Below are positions 52,596 through 61,828 of a DNA stretch of 64,000 nucleotides, piece after piece (position 1 is the first letter of the stretch; each line of letters opens with the position of its first letter). Below the pieces are notes generated by a model. The model was not told where the DNA came from. It did not search any database and saw nothing but the letters and a program-made list of their open reading frames with translations. Source of the DNA: Paenibacillus glycinis (lineage in GTDB: Bacteria > Bacillota > Bacilli > Paenibacillales > Paenibacillaceae); NCBI RefSeq assembly GCF_009909185.1, contig NZ_JAAAMV010000023.1:1-64000 (forward strand), given 5' to 3'. A program made the position numbers and the translations under genes.

Positions 52596-53544
52596 GCACA
52601 CCGCTCCTCTCCAGTTCACGCATATAAGCGACATTGGAATACACAGGAGCATTCGGGTCTTTTACGCGACTCTCTGAGATCGCCCATGCAATTTCTTCGA
52701 TTCCTTCTGTCAATGTGAACTTAGGACGCCAGCCAGTCGCTAGAATGCGATTATTATCTACTTTATAATCTCTTAAATCTTCGAACTTAATGTCCTGATG
52801 CTTAATGTTCACATTAGGAACAATTTTTACAATTTCTTCTGCCAAGTCTGCAATAACAACGTTCTGTTCCGAAAGGTTATACAGTCCACGTACATTATGC
52901 TTTAAGCAATAAGCAACAGCATGCGCCACGTCTTTAACGTGCAGAATCGGTCTCCATTGTTGCCCGCCAAAAACAGACACTTCACCTTTTTGAATTGCAT
53001 GAAGCGTAAGAACATTAACCACGAGGTCAAAACGAAGGCGAGAGAACAAATCACCAACGCCATAGAGCGTGCCTAATCGGAAGATCAAATAATCTGCTGC
53101 ATGTTTCACAATATATTGTTCAGCCTCAAGCTTCGTCGAAGCATATGCTGACAATGGATTTGGCGTCGCATCTTCATTAATCAAATCTTTATTCATTCCG
53201 TAAACCGAGCAAGTTGACATGAATACGATCGTACCATCGTAATTATCCGTCAACCACTTCGCAGCAGAAGCATTAATCTCTTCCGTTAGCGGTAGATTCA
53301 CTGCACACGCGCCGTCGCCAACGAGCGCCGCGAGCCAAATGACTATGTCATAATTCGGTAGGATTCTCGCTAATTTCACTCGATCTCGAATATCTCCATA
53401 GATAAATTTAACGTTCTTCAAGTAGTAATTTTCAAACAACAAATTATCATACACCGTAATATCGAATTCTGGGCTTTGCTGTAATAGATCGGTCATATAG
53501 CCGCCAATATATCCGGCGCCGCCAACAATAAGTGCCTTTTTCAT
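52588..53544 (-). CDS. NAD-dependent sugar-nucleotide epimerase/dehydratase
   Basis: 318-residue extended SDR: ALIVGGAGYIGGYMTDLL, DNLLFENYYLKNVKFIYGDIRD, MSTCSVYG, catalytic YASTKLEAE, and WRPILHVKDVAHAV. It acts on a nucleotide-bound sugar, as an epimerase or dehydratase; the type cannot be told from motifs. First gene of a tightly overlapping set SDR-cupin-RmlD-WecB-glycosyltransferase. Start at 53544 behind AAAGGGG. Confidence 0.87.
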   Translation of the reverse strand: MKKALIVGGAGYIGGYMTDLLQQSPEFDITVYDNLLFENYYLKNVKFIYGDIRDRVKLARILPNYDIVIWLAALVGDGACAVNLPLTEEINASAAKWLTDNYDGTIVFMSTCSVYGMNKDLINEDATPNPLSAYASTKLEAEQYIVKHAADYLIFRLGTLYGVGDLFSRLRFDLVVNVLTLHAIQKGEVSVFGGQQWRPILHVKDVAHAVAYCLKHNVRGLYNLSEQNVVIADLAEEIVKIVPNVNIKHQDIKFEDLRDYKVDNNRILATGWRPKFTLTEGIEEIAWAISESRVKDPNAPVYSNVAYMRELERSGVRG

Positions 53545-53585
53545 AATCACAAACCCCTTTGAGTAATGAGTCACTTCAGTGAAGT

Positions 53586-53614
53586 ATATTATTAATATCG
53601 TAAATTACAGTCAT
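53586..53614 (-). promoter_or_regulatory. Possible internal promoter of the nucleotide-sugar set
   Basis: ATGACT (53609-53614), 17-base spacer, TAATAT (53586-53591), about 40 bases before the SDR start in the 243-base gap after the methyltransferase gene. CTTCAGTGAAG, a small palindrome, lies between it and the start codon and could be an operator. Confidence 0.45.
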
Positions 53615-53787
53615 TCTCTAAAGCGATTCGAAATATTTGCATTCATCTATCAAATACAATTTGTGATAAGCATAAAGACACTTTCAGAAGTGTAGTCCAC
53701 TCCTTCAATATTATCTAAGGCAGATACCCTTTTAGCGCCGCCGTAATAAACAGCTGGATCTCCCCCATTAGAATCGAAGCATAATGT

Positions 53788-54999
53788 TTATTCCTTCCGA
53801 AGCCAAATGCTCCCTCCGTGAAACGATATGTCCAATGGCCATTTTTGTTTGAATATCTCTGAATGCTTCTTCTCCATCATGTTCTGAAAATAAATAATAG
53901 AGTAATTAGAATTATTCTGAAGAAATGCCCTTAGTATATATAGCTCATTCCAACACCTTCCATCTAATATCCATTCTTTGGGATATTCAAAAGGATAGAA
54001 AATATCATGGAGGTGAATAATAACGCCGGACTTTAAACGCGGTAAAACCTCGAATAGCAAGTAGTTTACATCCGAATCAACCTTCGTAACATGCGTCGAA
54101 TCAATGAAGAGTACATCGCCACTTTCCAACTGCTCAAACACAACCAGAGATGTGTCTTGCAGCCCCTGTACCAACAGCTCGATGACATCTTCCGTCTTAA
54201 GCAAAGACTTTATCAATTGCGGATAGGGTTCAATGAAAGTAAGCTTGATCGAATTATCCAGAAAAAACTCATTCGTATCTAATGTCACAGCCGAAGAATA
54301 GCCTGATCCAACCTCGATAAGTCTATTCGGTTTCAGTAATCTAAGCATACAATGCAATCCGATTGCATCTCCGGCGCTCAAGTTGGGGTTTCCATATCTA
54401 TATCGCAGTGGAGAGACGATATTTGTATTAGAAATAGGCTCCCATCTAGGTATAGAATCATAAAACTGTGTCATTTGGCGTAATACGATTACCTGTTGTT
54501 CCTCGTTAAGATCAACATCTACTATTTCTTTATTTTGATTAAATACTCGATCTTCTTTACGCATTACTTCATCAATATCCGGATACAACGAATAGAAATG
54601 CCCAATCGGCGGTAAATTCTCAAAAGCATCCGTAATTCTCGACTGGGGAAACAAACGAATAATTTTTATAATCTCTGATGGAATAGTATGCTGAATACCT
54701 CGATACTTTAAATTTTCTTCAATGCCGTCGGACTCTGTTGGAGAAATGAATACGGTGACCTTATCTTTATAAGGGACAAGATCTTCTACGGAAATACAAG
54801 GCACACCATTAATAAATTGACCTTGTTTATTACGATCGTTATCCACGTAAAAATCCAGATTCACCCCATGATTTTCGAAAATCCGTTGAAGCTGTCGTCC
54901 GTTATCTCCAGCGCCGAAAATCGCAAAATAGGATAACGCAGGATTCTCATAACGCCTAGCCATGAACTCAATTAATAATTTCCCAAGTTGCAAATTCAT
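53788..54999 (-). CDS. Rossmann-like domain fused to a SAM-dependent methyltransferase
   Basis: 403 residues. About 20-110 is a nucleotide-binding-like domain (YFAIFGAGDNGRQLQRIFENHGVNLDFYVDNDRNKQG, VTVFISPTESDGIEENLKYRGI). About 190-400 is a class I methyltransferase of the Methyltransf_24 kind: LIEVGSGYSSAVTLD as motif I, LTFIEPYP, DVLFIDSTH and VIIHLHDIFYPFEYP. It probably methylates a sugar of the glycan. Methyl acceptor unknown. It lies 68 bases after the GT2 gene. Confidence 0.8.
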   Translation of the reverse strand: MNLQLGKLLIEFMARRYENPALSYFAIFGAGDNGRQLQRIFENHGVNLDFYVDNDRNKQGQFINGVPCISVEDLVPYKDKVTVFISPTESDGIEENLKYRGIQHTIPSEIIKIIRLFPQSRITDAFENLPPIGHFYSLYPDIDEVMRKEDRVFNQNKEIVDVDLNEEQQVIVLRQMTQFYDSIPRWEPISNTNIVSPLRYRYGNPNLSAGDAIGLHCMLRLLKPNRLIEVGSGYSSAVTLDTNEFFLDNSIKLTFIEPYPQLIKSLLKTEDVIELLVQGLQDTSLVVFEQLESGDVLFIDSTHVTKVDSDVNYLLFEVLPRLKSGVIIHLHDIFYPFEYPKEWILDGRCWNELYILRAFLQNNSNYSIIYFQNMMEKKHSEIFKQKWPLDISFHGGSIWLRKE

Positions 55000-55067
55000 T
55001 CCCTACTTCCGCATGGAGGAATCTCATATAGAATTAATCATTCTGTTTTCCTGATTCATTAACAATT

Positions 55068-56324
55068 TCACAAAGCTGTATAATTCAGGTCTTCTTTGTC
55101 ATGAAGAGCGGACGACCACTTTAGCGATGAAGTTTTATTGAGCATCGGATCCAGTTCTTGTTTTGTTATTATAAAAGGTATGCCCAGCGATTGTAGTTGT
55201 CTAACAATAGGTTCCGGTGTTGCAATAGCAACAATGACTAATGTACGATCCCTTATCTCCATCAACTGACTAGGCGAAACACACACAACACCTTCAATGA
55301 TCGTCCCCCACTTCTCTGCATCGTTATCGCAGAAGCAGCCAATAGGAATGTTTCGATTTTGAAGCATCTCTTTCAAGTTTCTTCCATATGCACCTGCGCC
55401 AAATACGCATATCCGATCTGCAAGACTATTAGAAATGTGTTTCAAATAGTGTTTTAACTCATTAATTTCATCGAATATACTGGTGTCTACTTCTACGCAT
55501 CGCATCTTTTCATCCGAATAAAGATACGCTGCATGAAGCTTAAAATCCAGAAAAAGCTCGTTCATTTTGCCATAAAACCGATAAGGTGATCCATACATCC
55601 CGATCATCTCATGTTCAGTTAACTGCTCCATGAAACGAATATACAACGCATCACGTTCTGATTCATGTTGCGAGATTGTCCGGCTTCCTTGAGCATCATG
55701 CAAACGGGAAATTATCAATGCTTCTGGCACATAGATCAAGCTTTGATTGCGGAACATCCGGAACCACAAATCATAATCTTGCGTCGTGATCAAGTTTTCA
55801 TCAAAGTGACCTACTCTGTCAAAATGAGATTTGTGTATCAACAACGCACAGCCGTTAACCATGCCCTCTAAAACCGGAAATACGGAGTTCTGCAACCTCT
55901 CCACGGCGTACTTGCTATTAAGTTTTAATCGTGATGAAATTTTTCCTTGCTCCATGAAATCCACGTCACTCAACACAATAGATCGTTCATCGCCACTGGA
56001 TTTTAAAGCGGCAACCTGTTTTTCGATCTTCTGCGGGTAGTACAAGTCGTCATGCGACAACCAAGAGAAATATTCTCCCTTCATTTCTTCGATAGCATAA
56101 TTCAATGCTGTGGCTACTCCGCCGTTAATTTTATACAAATATCGAATACGATCACCATAGGACAGTGCGATTCGCTCCGTCTCCCCGTTATCTGACGAAC
56201 CATCGTTTACAACCATGACTTCAATATTCTTATACGTCTGCGCCAGTGCACTATCAATCGCCTCGCGCATATAGTTGGCTCCGTTATATACAGGGATAAT
56301 GATCGATACTAGAGGTTCATTCAT
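55068..56324 (-). CDS. GT2 glycosyltransferase with C-terminal Rossmann-like domain
   Basis: 418 residues. Residues 1 to about 230 are a GT-A family 2 glycosyltransferase: VSIIIPVYNGANYMREAIDSALAQTYKN, VVNDGSSDNGE, the DxD-like LSHDDLYYP and TTQDYDLWFRMF. About 303-400 is a nucleotide-binding-like domain (ADRICVFGAGAYGRNLKEML, CFCDNDAEKWG, LVIVAIATPEPIVRQLQSLGIPF). Cytosolic, no TM. It overlaps the upstream glycosyltransferase by four bases (ATGA). Confidence 0.85.
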   Translation of the reverse strand: MNEPLVSIIIPVYNGANYMREAIDSALAQTYKNIEVMVVNDGSSDNGETERIALSYGDRIRYLYKINGGVATALNYAIEEMKGEYFSWLSHDDLYYPQKIEKQVAALKSSGDERSIVLSDVDFMEQGKISSRLKLNSKYAVERLQNSVFPVLEGMVNGCALLIHKSHFDRVGHFDENLITTQDYDLWFRMFRNQSLIYVPEALIISRLHDAQGSRTISQHESERDALYIRFMEQLTEHEMIGMYGSPYRFYGKMNELFLDFKLHAAYLYSDEKMRCVEVDTSIFDEINELKHYLKHISNSLADRICVFGAGAYGRNLKEMLQNRNIPIGCFCDNDAEKWGTIIEGVVCVSPSQLMEIRDRTLVIVAIATPEPIVRQLQSLGIPFIITKQELDPMLNKTSSLKWSSALHDKEDLNYTAL

Positions 56325-57559
56325 AAGTAAATCTCCCTTATTGGATAATACAAATCTGCCAAGTAATCTATTACATCATTGCAAGAAAGCACCTTCGCCC
56401 CATTAGCCGATGCGATTCTCTCTACTTCGGCAAAAACGATTGGAGACTTTGGAAAACACAATAAGATATCGCCATTTGTAATTTGCTCTACATTCGGCTT
56501 CACGATTTTTGCCCCGTCATAGACTGTGGATTCGTTAGTTGCTGACACGTCCCAGAACACATTCGGTTGCCACTCCGTTCCCTTTAAAAGGGGCAAGAGA
56601 CCTGCTGCGTTTTTTCCAAGAGACCCAAACGAAATAATACGTCCTGTGATCTCCTTAACTTTCGGTTTTACGTTCAGTAAGGCATTCGTTAAGAACCGAA
56701 AAAACACTTCATTTACAGGATCCCATTCCGTTAAGATAGAGGTAACCATATATCGACATCCGATGGATGCAAGACCTTTCAACCTCGCCTTTTCCTTTAA
56801 GCTCAGGGTAAGCTGCTCGATCGTCTGTTCATACAACCTCAAGCGATCTCGGTAGTGCTCCGATACTTTCTGTTCAGTCCGTCCACCCGCTAACGCGCTG
56901 GAGTAAATATTATAAATATAGAGCACTTTATCGACCGTCATGTGCTTGCCGCCACCTGCGAAAAGCAAAGTGGTTATCTGTGGTTCCTGCGAGAATGCCT
57001 TCTCTGAGATCATTCGCATCATTCCACAATGCACGGCATACTCGCGTTTCACAAGATATACACAGATAGAACTGTGCACCCTTTGTAACAGAACTTGTTC
57101 GATGGTTGTGCTAGGCGTGATGTCATCCGTGAAGATGACTGGTACCGGTTTTCCTCCTGGTGTGCTTCTTTCTGCCATTTTACAGACTGCAAAATCAAAA
57201 CTTGGATCTGTCTCGAGTGTTTCTAGCAGTATCGATACATATTCAGCATTAAGTTGATCGTCCGCATCAGGGAAACAAACATATTCTCCAGTCGAGCGCT
57301 CCAGTCCCGCAGATACTGCAGCAGCTACACCTGCATTTTCCTGGTTAATGACGATCACTTCATACCCTCTCGATAATAAACGAGGAACCCAATCTTGAAT
57401 AATTGCTTCTGTTGCATCGGTTGAACCGTCATTCACCAAAATGACCTCGATATTATCCCAAACTTGATTGACAATAGACCGGAGAGTGTCTACGATATAT
57501 GAAGCCTTGTTATAACAAGCAATGATCATGCTCACCTTTGCATACACATAACTCACCAC
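56321..57559 (-). CDS. GT2 glycosyltransferase with degenerate C-terminal Rossmann-like domain
   Basis: 412 residues. N-terminal family 2 domain: VSMIIACYNKASYIVDTLRSIVNQVWDN, LVNDGSTDATE, YVCFPDADDQLNAEY (DxD). The last ~105 residues resemble the extra domain of its neighbours but with FGSLGKNAAG in place of FGAGxxG and no clear D-N-D. The start is uncertain: GTG 57559 has no strong RBS and a GTG or ATG eight to ten codons later would still keep the first strand. Donor unknown. Confidence 0.82.
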   Translation of the reverse strand: MVSYVYAKVSMIIACYNKASYIVDTLRSIVNQVWDNIEVILVNDGSTDATEAIIQDWVPRLLSRGYEVIVINQENAGVAAAVSAGLERSTGEYVCFPDADDQLNAEYVSILLETLETDPSFDFAVCKMAERSTPGGKPVPVIFTDDITPSTTIEQVLLQRVHSSICVYLVKREYAVHCGMMRMISEKAFSQEPQITTLLFAGGGKHMTVDKVLYIYNIYSSALAGGRTEQKVSEHYRDRLRLYEQTIEQLTLSLKEKARLKGLASIGCRYMVTSILTEWDPVNEVFFRFLTNALLNVKPKVKEITGRIISFGSLGKNAAGLLPLLKGTEWQPNVFWDVSATNESTVYDGAKIVKPNVEQITNGDILLCFPKSPIVFAEVERIASANGAKVLSCNDVIDYLADLYYPIREIYL

Positions 57560-57587
57560 CCAACGTCAATCTTGCTTGCGTTACCCT

Positions 57588-59678
57588 CTATAAATAGAAT
57601 AAATTCCGAAACTCTCTCTCCTCTAACACCGAGATAACTTGCCTAATATGGCTTAAGTTTAGTGCTAGAATTACACCCATTTCATCATCGGCTTTAATTT
57701 CTGACAATTCGTATATAGGATGATCCAAAAGTCGAATCTTTGTACGATGACCGTCTGAAACGATAAAGCCCTGAAAATCAACCTGCTCTGCTATCAGATT
57801 GGCAGCACATTTCAAGCCGATATCTCCCGCACCGTAAATAAATACTTTTTTATGCTGAAGTGCGAAATGATAGATATCCGCGCCTTTGGCCATATCCAAA
57901 GCATTACGATATGAATAACTATAATACGGGATACCGGATTTTTTTTTCAATTCGCGAATTATTCCATTAACCATATATCTGTAATTGACTATTTGAATCG
58001 CCGCATACTCTTCCGTCATCATGACCCCGCTATAATAGCCTTCGTGCTGAGCGACATAAGGGAAAATACGCTCAATCGCATGGCTAATCGTACCGTCAAT
58101 CGGCATCGGCTCTTCCGCAAAATCCTCATACTTAAATCCGTATTCAAATAACGACTTTAGCGCTTGCGTACGACACCAAAAAGCGGTTCCAAGCGCAAAC
58201 GGTCCCTTCTCTTCCGATAGCTTATCATCCAATCCTAAACGGTCTGACAAGATCTTAGTCGCCTGGTAACTCGATGTCCAACTTTCCGCACTTACTCCCA
58301 GATAAGATGCATGGTGGGGAGCAGGCGGGGCTAGCCAGCCAAGGCGAGGATTCTTTTCAAAGCAATCGAGAACATTCCAAATATACGCCGAGCTCTTCAG
58401 TGTGTTTGTCCATAACAAATCCATGAACGATTGTCCTATCTTCGCGACGCCCACTGCCCCACTTACTTTCTTGTCATGAACAAAGCAAAGATACTCATAT
58501 CGCAAGAGTAAATCTTTGCACTGTACTAATAACGCGCTCTGTTCCCGTCCTCGGTTACGAGAGAAGACGATGTGCCCGTTGCGAATTCGATGTCGAGAAA
58601 AATAGTCCGCGATTCGTTCCCGGGTATCCTCTCTACTAGTCGTCACAATTACGTCAATTTCTTCAGGAATCTGAATAATATACTCGAAGCATTTATCGAC
58701 CAAATCCGGGTAATAGATATGCGTAATGACAGCTGCCTTGTTATGTATATGTATCGGTTGGACTGCTTCCCTTGTCCTAGTCGAAAAAATATAGTTCAAA
58801 TGCATGGTCTCGTATAGATCCGTAACATTACAAACACGCAACAGATGATCCCATATCATATTCTCATTGTAGTTAGTATGCTCCCTTATAAAAGCGAGAA
58901 CATGCGACATATCTTCCCCAGCGGAAATCTCCAATGTTTCCTTTAGTGGGTTAGAAAAATTTTCGCGTTTGATTAGTGGACACTTGCACTCTGCGAGCAG
59001 CCTATAGGATTCATGCCAACCATAGGCATAATTATCCTCAGGATTCTCCACAGTAAATAGTTCGGAATCCACGTAAGTATCACGAACATATCCTAACTCT
59101 GTAAAAAAGACAGTCAATCTTGCTTCATAGTGAATAGCTGCTTCTTGATAGGTATGAATTTGAGGGAGTGTACTCCAAAAACGTCTAAAATCCTCACTAT
59201 GTAGAAGTCTATTGCGTATAACCAAAAAATAAGTTTGAATGTGAGCAGGTAAATAGTACGAATCTATAGTTTGTGAGCTACTTTTATTAGGAAGCGAAGG
59301 CTGCTCTGTTAATCCCCAGAAATCAATTTCCTTCTGTTTCATTTTCTCAAAGACGATTTCTAGCGGGTACAACGGCCCATAGCAGGAGTTATTAACAATC
59401 ACTAATTCGTCGTATTGATAAACCCGTTTCCAACCTAACAAGTCCTCAAGTGTCTCTTTAATAGCTGATGCATCGAATCCTTCATTCTTTCGTATGAACA
59501 CATCTGTTGTATACGTCTGTAACGTTTCCAAACCTTCTTCATTTATGCTTCCGTTGCATACAATAACCAAGTGTTTAACATTTCGGATAATATCAGCCAA
59601 TAGATGTTCGATGTAATCATCCACGATTCCATCCTCATCCTGCATTTGAAAGATTCCCAGTCGATTATCTGCAGCCAT
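57588..59678 (-). CDS. RgpF-type (rhamnan synthesis F) protein with C-terminal Rossmann-like domain
   Basis: 696 residues. The first ~600 match the rhamnan-synthesis F family: LVIVCNGSINEEGLETL, RKNEGFDASAIKETLEDL, YDELVIVNNSCYGPLYPLEIVFEKM, DFWGLTEQP, then KAAVITHIYYPDLVDKCFEYI, NRGREQSALLVQCKDLL, YLCFVHDKK, and GTAFWCRTQAL. RgpF proteins are glycosyltransferase-like enzymes for rhamnose-rich cell-wall polysaccharides. Residues 609-696 are an added domain (KKVFIYGAGDIGLKCAANL, GFIVSDGHR). GGTGAGCAGG precedes ATG 59678. Consistent with dTDP-rhamnose supply by rfbABC. Confidence 0.85.
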   Translation of the reverse strand: MAADNRLGIFQMQDEDGIVDDYIEHLLADIIRNVKHLVIVCNGSINEEGLETLQTYTTDVFIRKNEGFDASAIKETLEDLLGWKRVYQYDELVIVNNSCYGPLYPLEIVFEKMKQKEIDFWGLTEQPSLPNKSSSQTIDSYYLPAHIQTYFLVIRNRLLHSEDFRRFWSTLPQIHTYQEAAIHYEARLTVFFTELGYVRDTYVDSELFTVENPEDNYAYGWHESYRLLAECKCPLIKRENFSNPLKETLEISAGEDMSHVLAFIREHTNYNENMIWDHLLRVCNVTDLYETMHLNYIFSTRTREAVQPIHIHNKAAVITHIYYPDLVDKCFEYIIQIPEEIDVIVTTSREDTRERIADYFSRHRIRNGHIVFSRNRGREQSALLVQCKDLLLRYEYLCFVHDKKVSGAVGVAKIGQSFMDLLWTNTLKSSAYIWNVLDCFEKNPRLGWLAPPAPHHASYLGVSAESWTSSYQATKILSDRLGLDDKLSEEKGPFALGTAFWCRTQALKSLFEYGFKYEDFAEEPMPIDGTISHAIERIFPYVAQHEGYYSGVMMTEEYAAIQIVNYRYMVNGIIRELKKKSGIPYYSYSYRNALDMAKGADIYHFALQHKKVFIYGAGDIGLKCAANLIAEQVDFQGFIVSDGHRTKIRLLDHPIYELSEIKADDEMGVILALNLSHIRQVISVLEEREFRNLFYL

Positions 59679-59686
59679 CTACCTGC

Positions 59687-61816
59687 TCACCCCCCCTTCA
59701 AACTAAAGTTTCGATTCGTAAACTCGTCCACTAAAGCTTCCGTTTCAAAATAATTGGTTCGCATAATGCTGTACTGCTCTCGCAAAGAGCGAATAAGCAG
59801 ATCGGGAACTTCCAAATCCACCTCTCCAACATGCTTGAACCGAAGTTTAGTTTTCTGAAAATAGTCTTTGATCGCATTTTGAATCTCAGTTAAATGTTGA
59901 AATTGATCTGCTGTTCGATGCTCAATAGCAAAGACAGGCCTTCCATCTTTATCAAATTGCTGCAGTGAGGGTTCAAAGGACGTAAGAATATTTTCCATAA
60001 AGAAATAGTCATCAAGAAAATGCCAACTCGGTTCATAAATGTTGCGAATATCGTACATCGCTTCGATCTTTATATCACTCTTATAGCCGCCCTGAGAATT
60101 AATTCGGGCGAAGTAAAGCCCATATAGCTCAAAATCAACAAAATTGGATAACATTCTCTGACATGTTCCCGAAGATACAAAATCAAAAAAACCAACACGA
60201 GCCCCATTTGGTATAGCCGCTGAATCCAAGTAACGCGAATAACGATCTCGCGCGATGACTGCTTGTCGTAAAATGGCATCCTTATGCTTCAGTACATACT
60301 CCTCATCGCTTTCATTCGCCCGCTGCTGGATATCATCCGGACTCAAATGAAATCTGCTCTGAAGCATATCCCACGTCGAACCCGAGTAAGCCAGTTGAGC
60401 CGCATACAGAATATCCTCTTCCGAGTACAATCCTGCCGGTACGGCTGCAGCACGGGACGTATAGAAATATTGCGTGCGAGGAAAGTCGGGGAGCGCGCTA
60501 CGCAAGGATTGGCTAATCAGCTCCATTAGATAGCCATCTCGCGCACTGAATAATATTCTGTCTAAATCAAGTTCCTTCGCCTTCGCTACAATCCAACTGA
60601 AGAAGCGGTATACGACTGGTGCTATGAACGCATACGCCATCTCATAGGGGCTATCGACGCGAAATTTGCCCTGCGTCTCAGCGAATAAAAACGGACTATT
60701 AAGCTGTCGTGCAATGAATTCCCCAATCATCAGCCTATTGCTTAGCTTGTTATCATGCTTCAACAGATCACTGGCGTAGCCATCTTCAAGCATGTTCAAC
60801 GCACTCTTGATGTGAAAGGTATCATGGATGCCATAACGCTTGGCTGATCGTATGTCGGCCTCTTCATTGTCCCCAATGTGGAGCGTCTTTCGAGAACCGA
60901 CCTTCTCTGTCAGTACATTGAAAAGACCAGCCTCTTTAGACACCCCGAAATCGCAAGAAACAAGCAGATGATCTTCTTGGACATGTATACCTAACTCGGA
61001 TAACAATGAATACAGCGTGCTTCTCGGCAAATACATATCCGAGACCAGGTAGACATCCTTGCCTGATGAAGCTGAAAATGCGAGAAGCTCGCACATCGAC
61101 TCTCTTCGCAAGAGAAACTCTCTTTCGATACGAACTTCAAGCTGCTGCCACTTCTGCTTTAGTTCATCAGTAATTAAAAGGAGCTCTTGAATTCTGTTAT
61201 AGACGGCCGTCAGATTGGGATTCAATCCTTCTCTATATAACTCTCTTTCGGCCTTGATTCGAACGTTTGCGAATGCTTCTGCATGTTCATCTAATTCTTC
61301 TATTCTTTCTTGCATAATAAGAAATATATCTTGCGGGTACAGCGTTTGTCGCATGACCAATGTATCGAATACGTCGAAGCTCACCACTTCGGCAGCCATG
61401 ATTTTTGAAAGTAATGAATGCATGTCCAATTGATTGTACGCAATCATAGACTTGGTCTGGGCAATATCTTGTCCTAGCAGATTGCCATAAATATCGTAAA
61501 CTCGAATTGAATGCGCGGTACAAAAGTCAGCAATTCTTCTGTAAATTATTTTCACATTGTTGCTGCGTGCCACAATAACAATCATGTCCACATTGAGCAT
61601 AAACGCTTGATCACACGAAAGTACCGACTTTCCGTAAATCGTCTCCCCTGTTCTTGCATCGTCCATTAAGCCCACTATGTTGTATGTTGAGCAGCAATCC
61701 AGAATATACTCGGTGTTTTTTCCAATTCCGTAGATCACAATATTCCGATTCTGATATTTGCCGAAGTTTGTCTGAAATACTTCGGTCACCTGCTCTCGCT
61801 CATCCAACGTCTTCAT
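59687..61816 (-). CDS. HAD-superfamily protein (COG5610-like) with N-terminal Rossmann-like domain
   Basis: 709 residues. About 24-110 is a nucleotide-binding-like domain (RNIVIYGIGKNTEYILDC, VGLMDDARTGETIYG, VDMIVIVARSNNVKIIYRRI). From about 145 comes a HAD hydrolase: VVSFDVFDTLVMR with Asp148 as nucleophile, VYLVSDMYLP, HIGDNEEADIRSAKRYGI. The middle to C-terminal part has LDRILFSARDGYLMELI and KVGFFDFVSSGTC-like strands, typical of large HAD proteins of polysaccharide loci, whose reaction is not known. It may be a phosphatase on a glycan or polyol phosphate. Eight bases before the RgpF gene. Confidence 0.78.
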   Translation of the reverse strand: MKTLDEREQVTEVFQTNFGKYQNRNIVIYGIGKNTEYILDCCSTYNIVGLMDDARTGETIYGKSVLSCDQAFMLNVDMIVIVARSNNVKIIYRRIADFCTAHSIRVYDIYGNLLGQDIAQTKSMIAYNQLDMHSLLSKIMAAEVVSFDVFDTLVMRQTLYPQDIFLIMQERIEELDEHAEAFANVRIKAERELYREGLNPNLTAVYNRIQELLLITDELKQKWQQLEVRIEREFLLRRESMCELLAFSASSGKDVYLVSDMYLPRSTLYSLLSELGIHVQEDHLLVSCDFGVSKEAGLFNVLTEKVGSRKTLHIGDNEEADIRSAKRYGIHDTFHIKSALNMLEDGYASDLLKHDNKLSNRLMIGEFIARQLNSPFLFAETQGKFRVDSPYEMAYAFIAPVVYRFFSWIVAKAKELDLDRILFSARDGYLMELISQSLRSALPDFPRTQYFYTSRAAAVPAGLYSEEDILYAAQLAYSGSTWDMLQSRFHLSPDDIQQRANESDEEYVLKHKDAILRQAVIARDRYSRYLDSAAIPNGARVGFFDFVSSGTCQRMLSNFVDFELYGLYFARINSQGGYKSDIKIEAMYDIRNIYEPSWHFLDDYFFMENILTSFEPSLQQFDKDGRPVFAIEHRTADQFQHLTEIQNAIKDYFQKTKLRFKHVGEVDLEVPDLLIRSLREQYSIMRTNYFETEALVDEFTNRNFSLKGG

Positions 61817-61828
61817 GATTGTCCTCTC

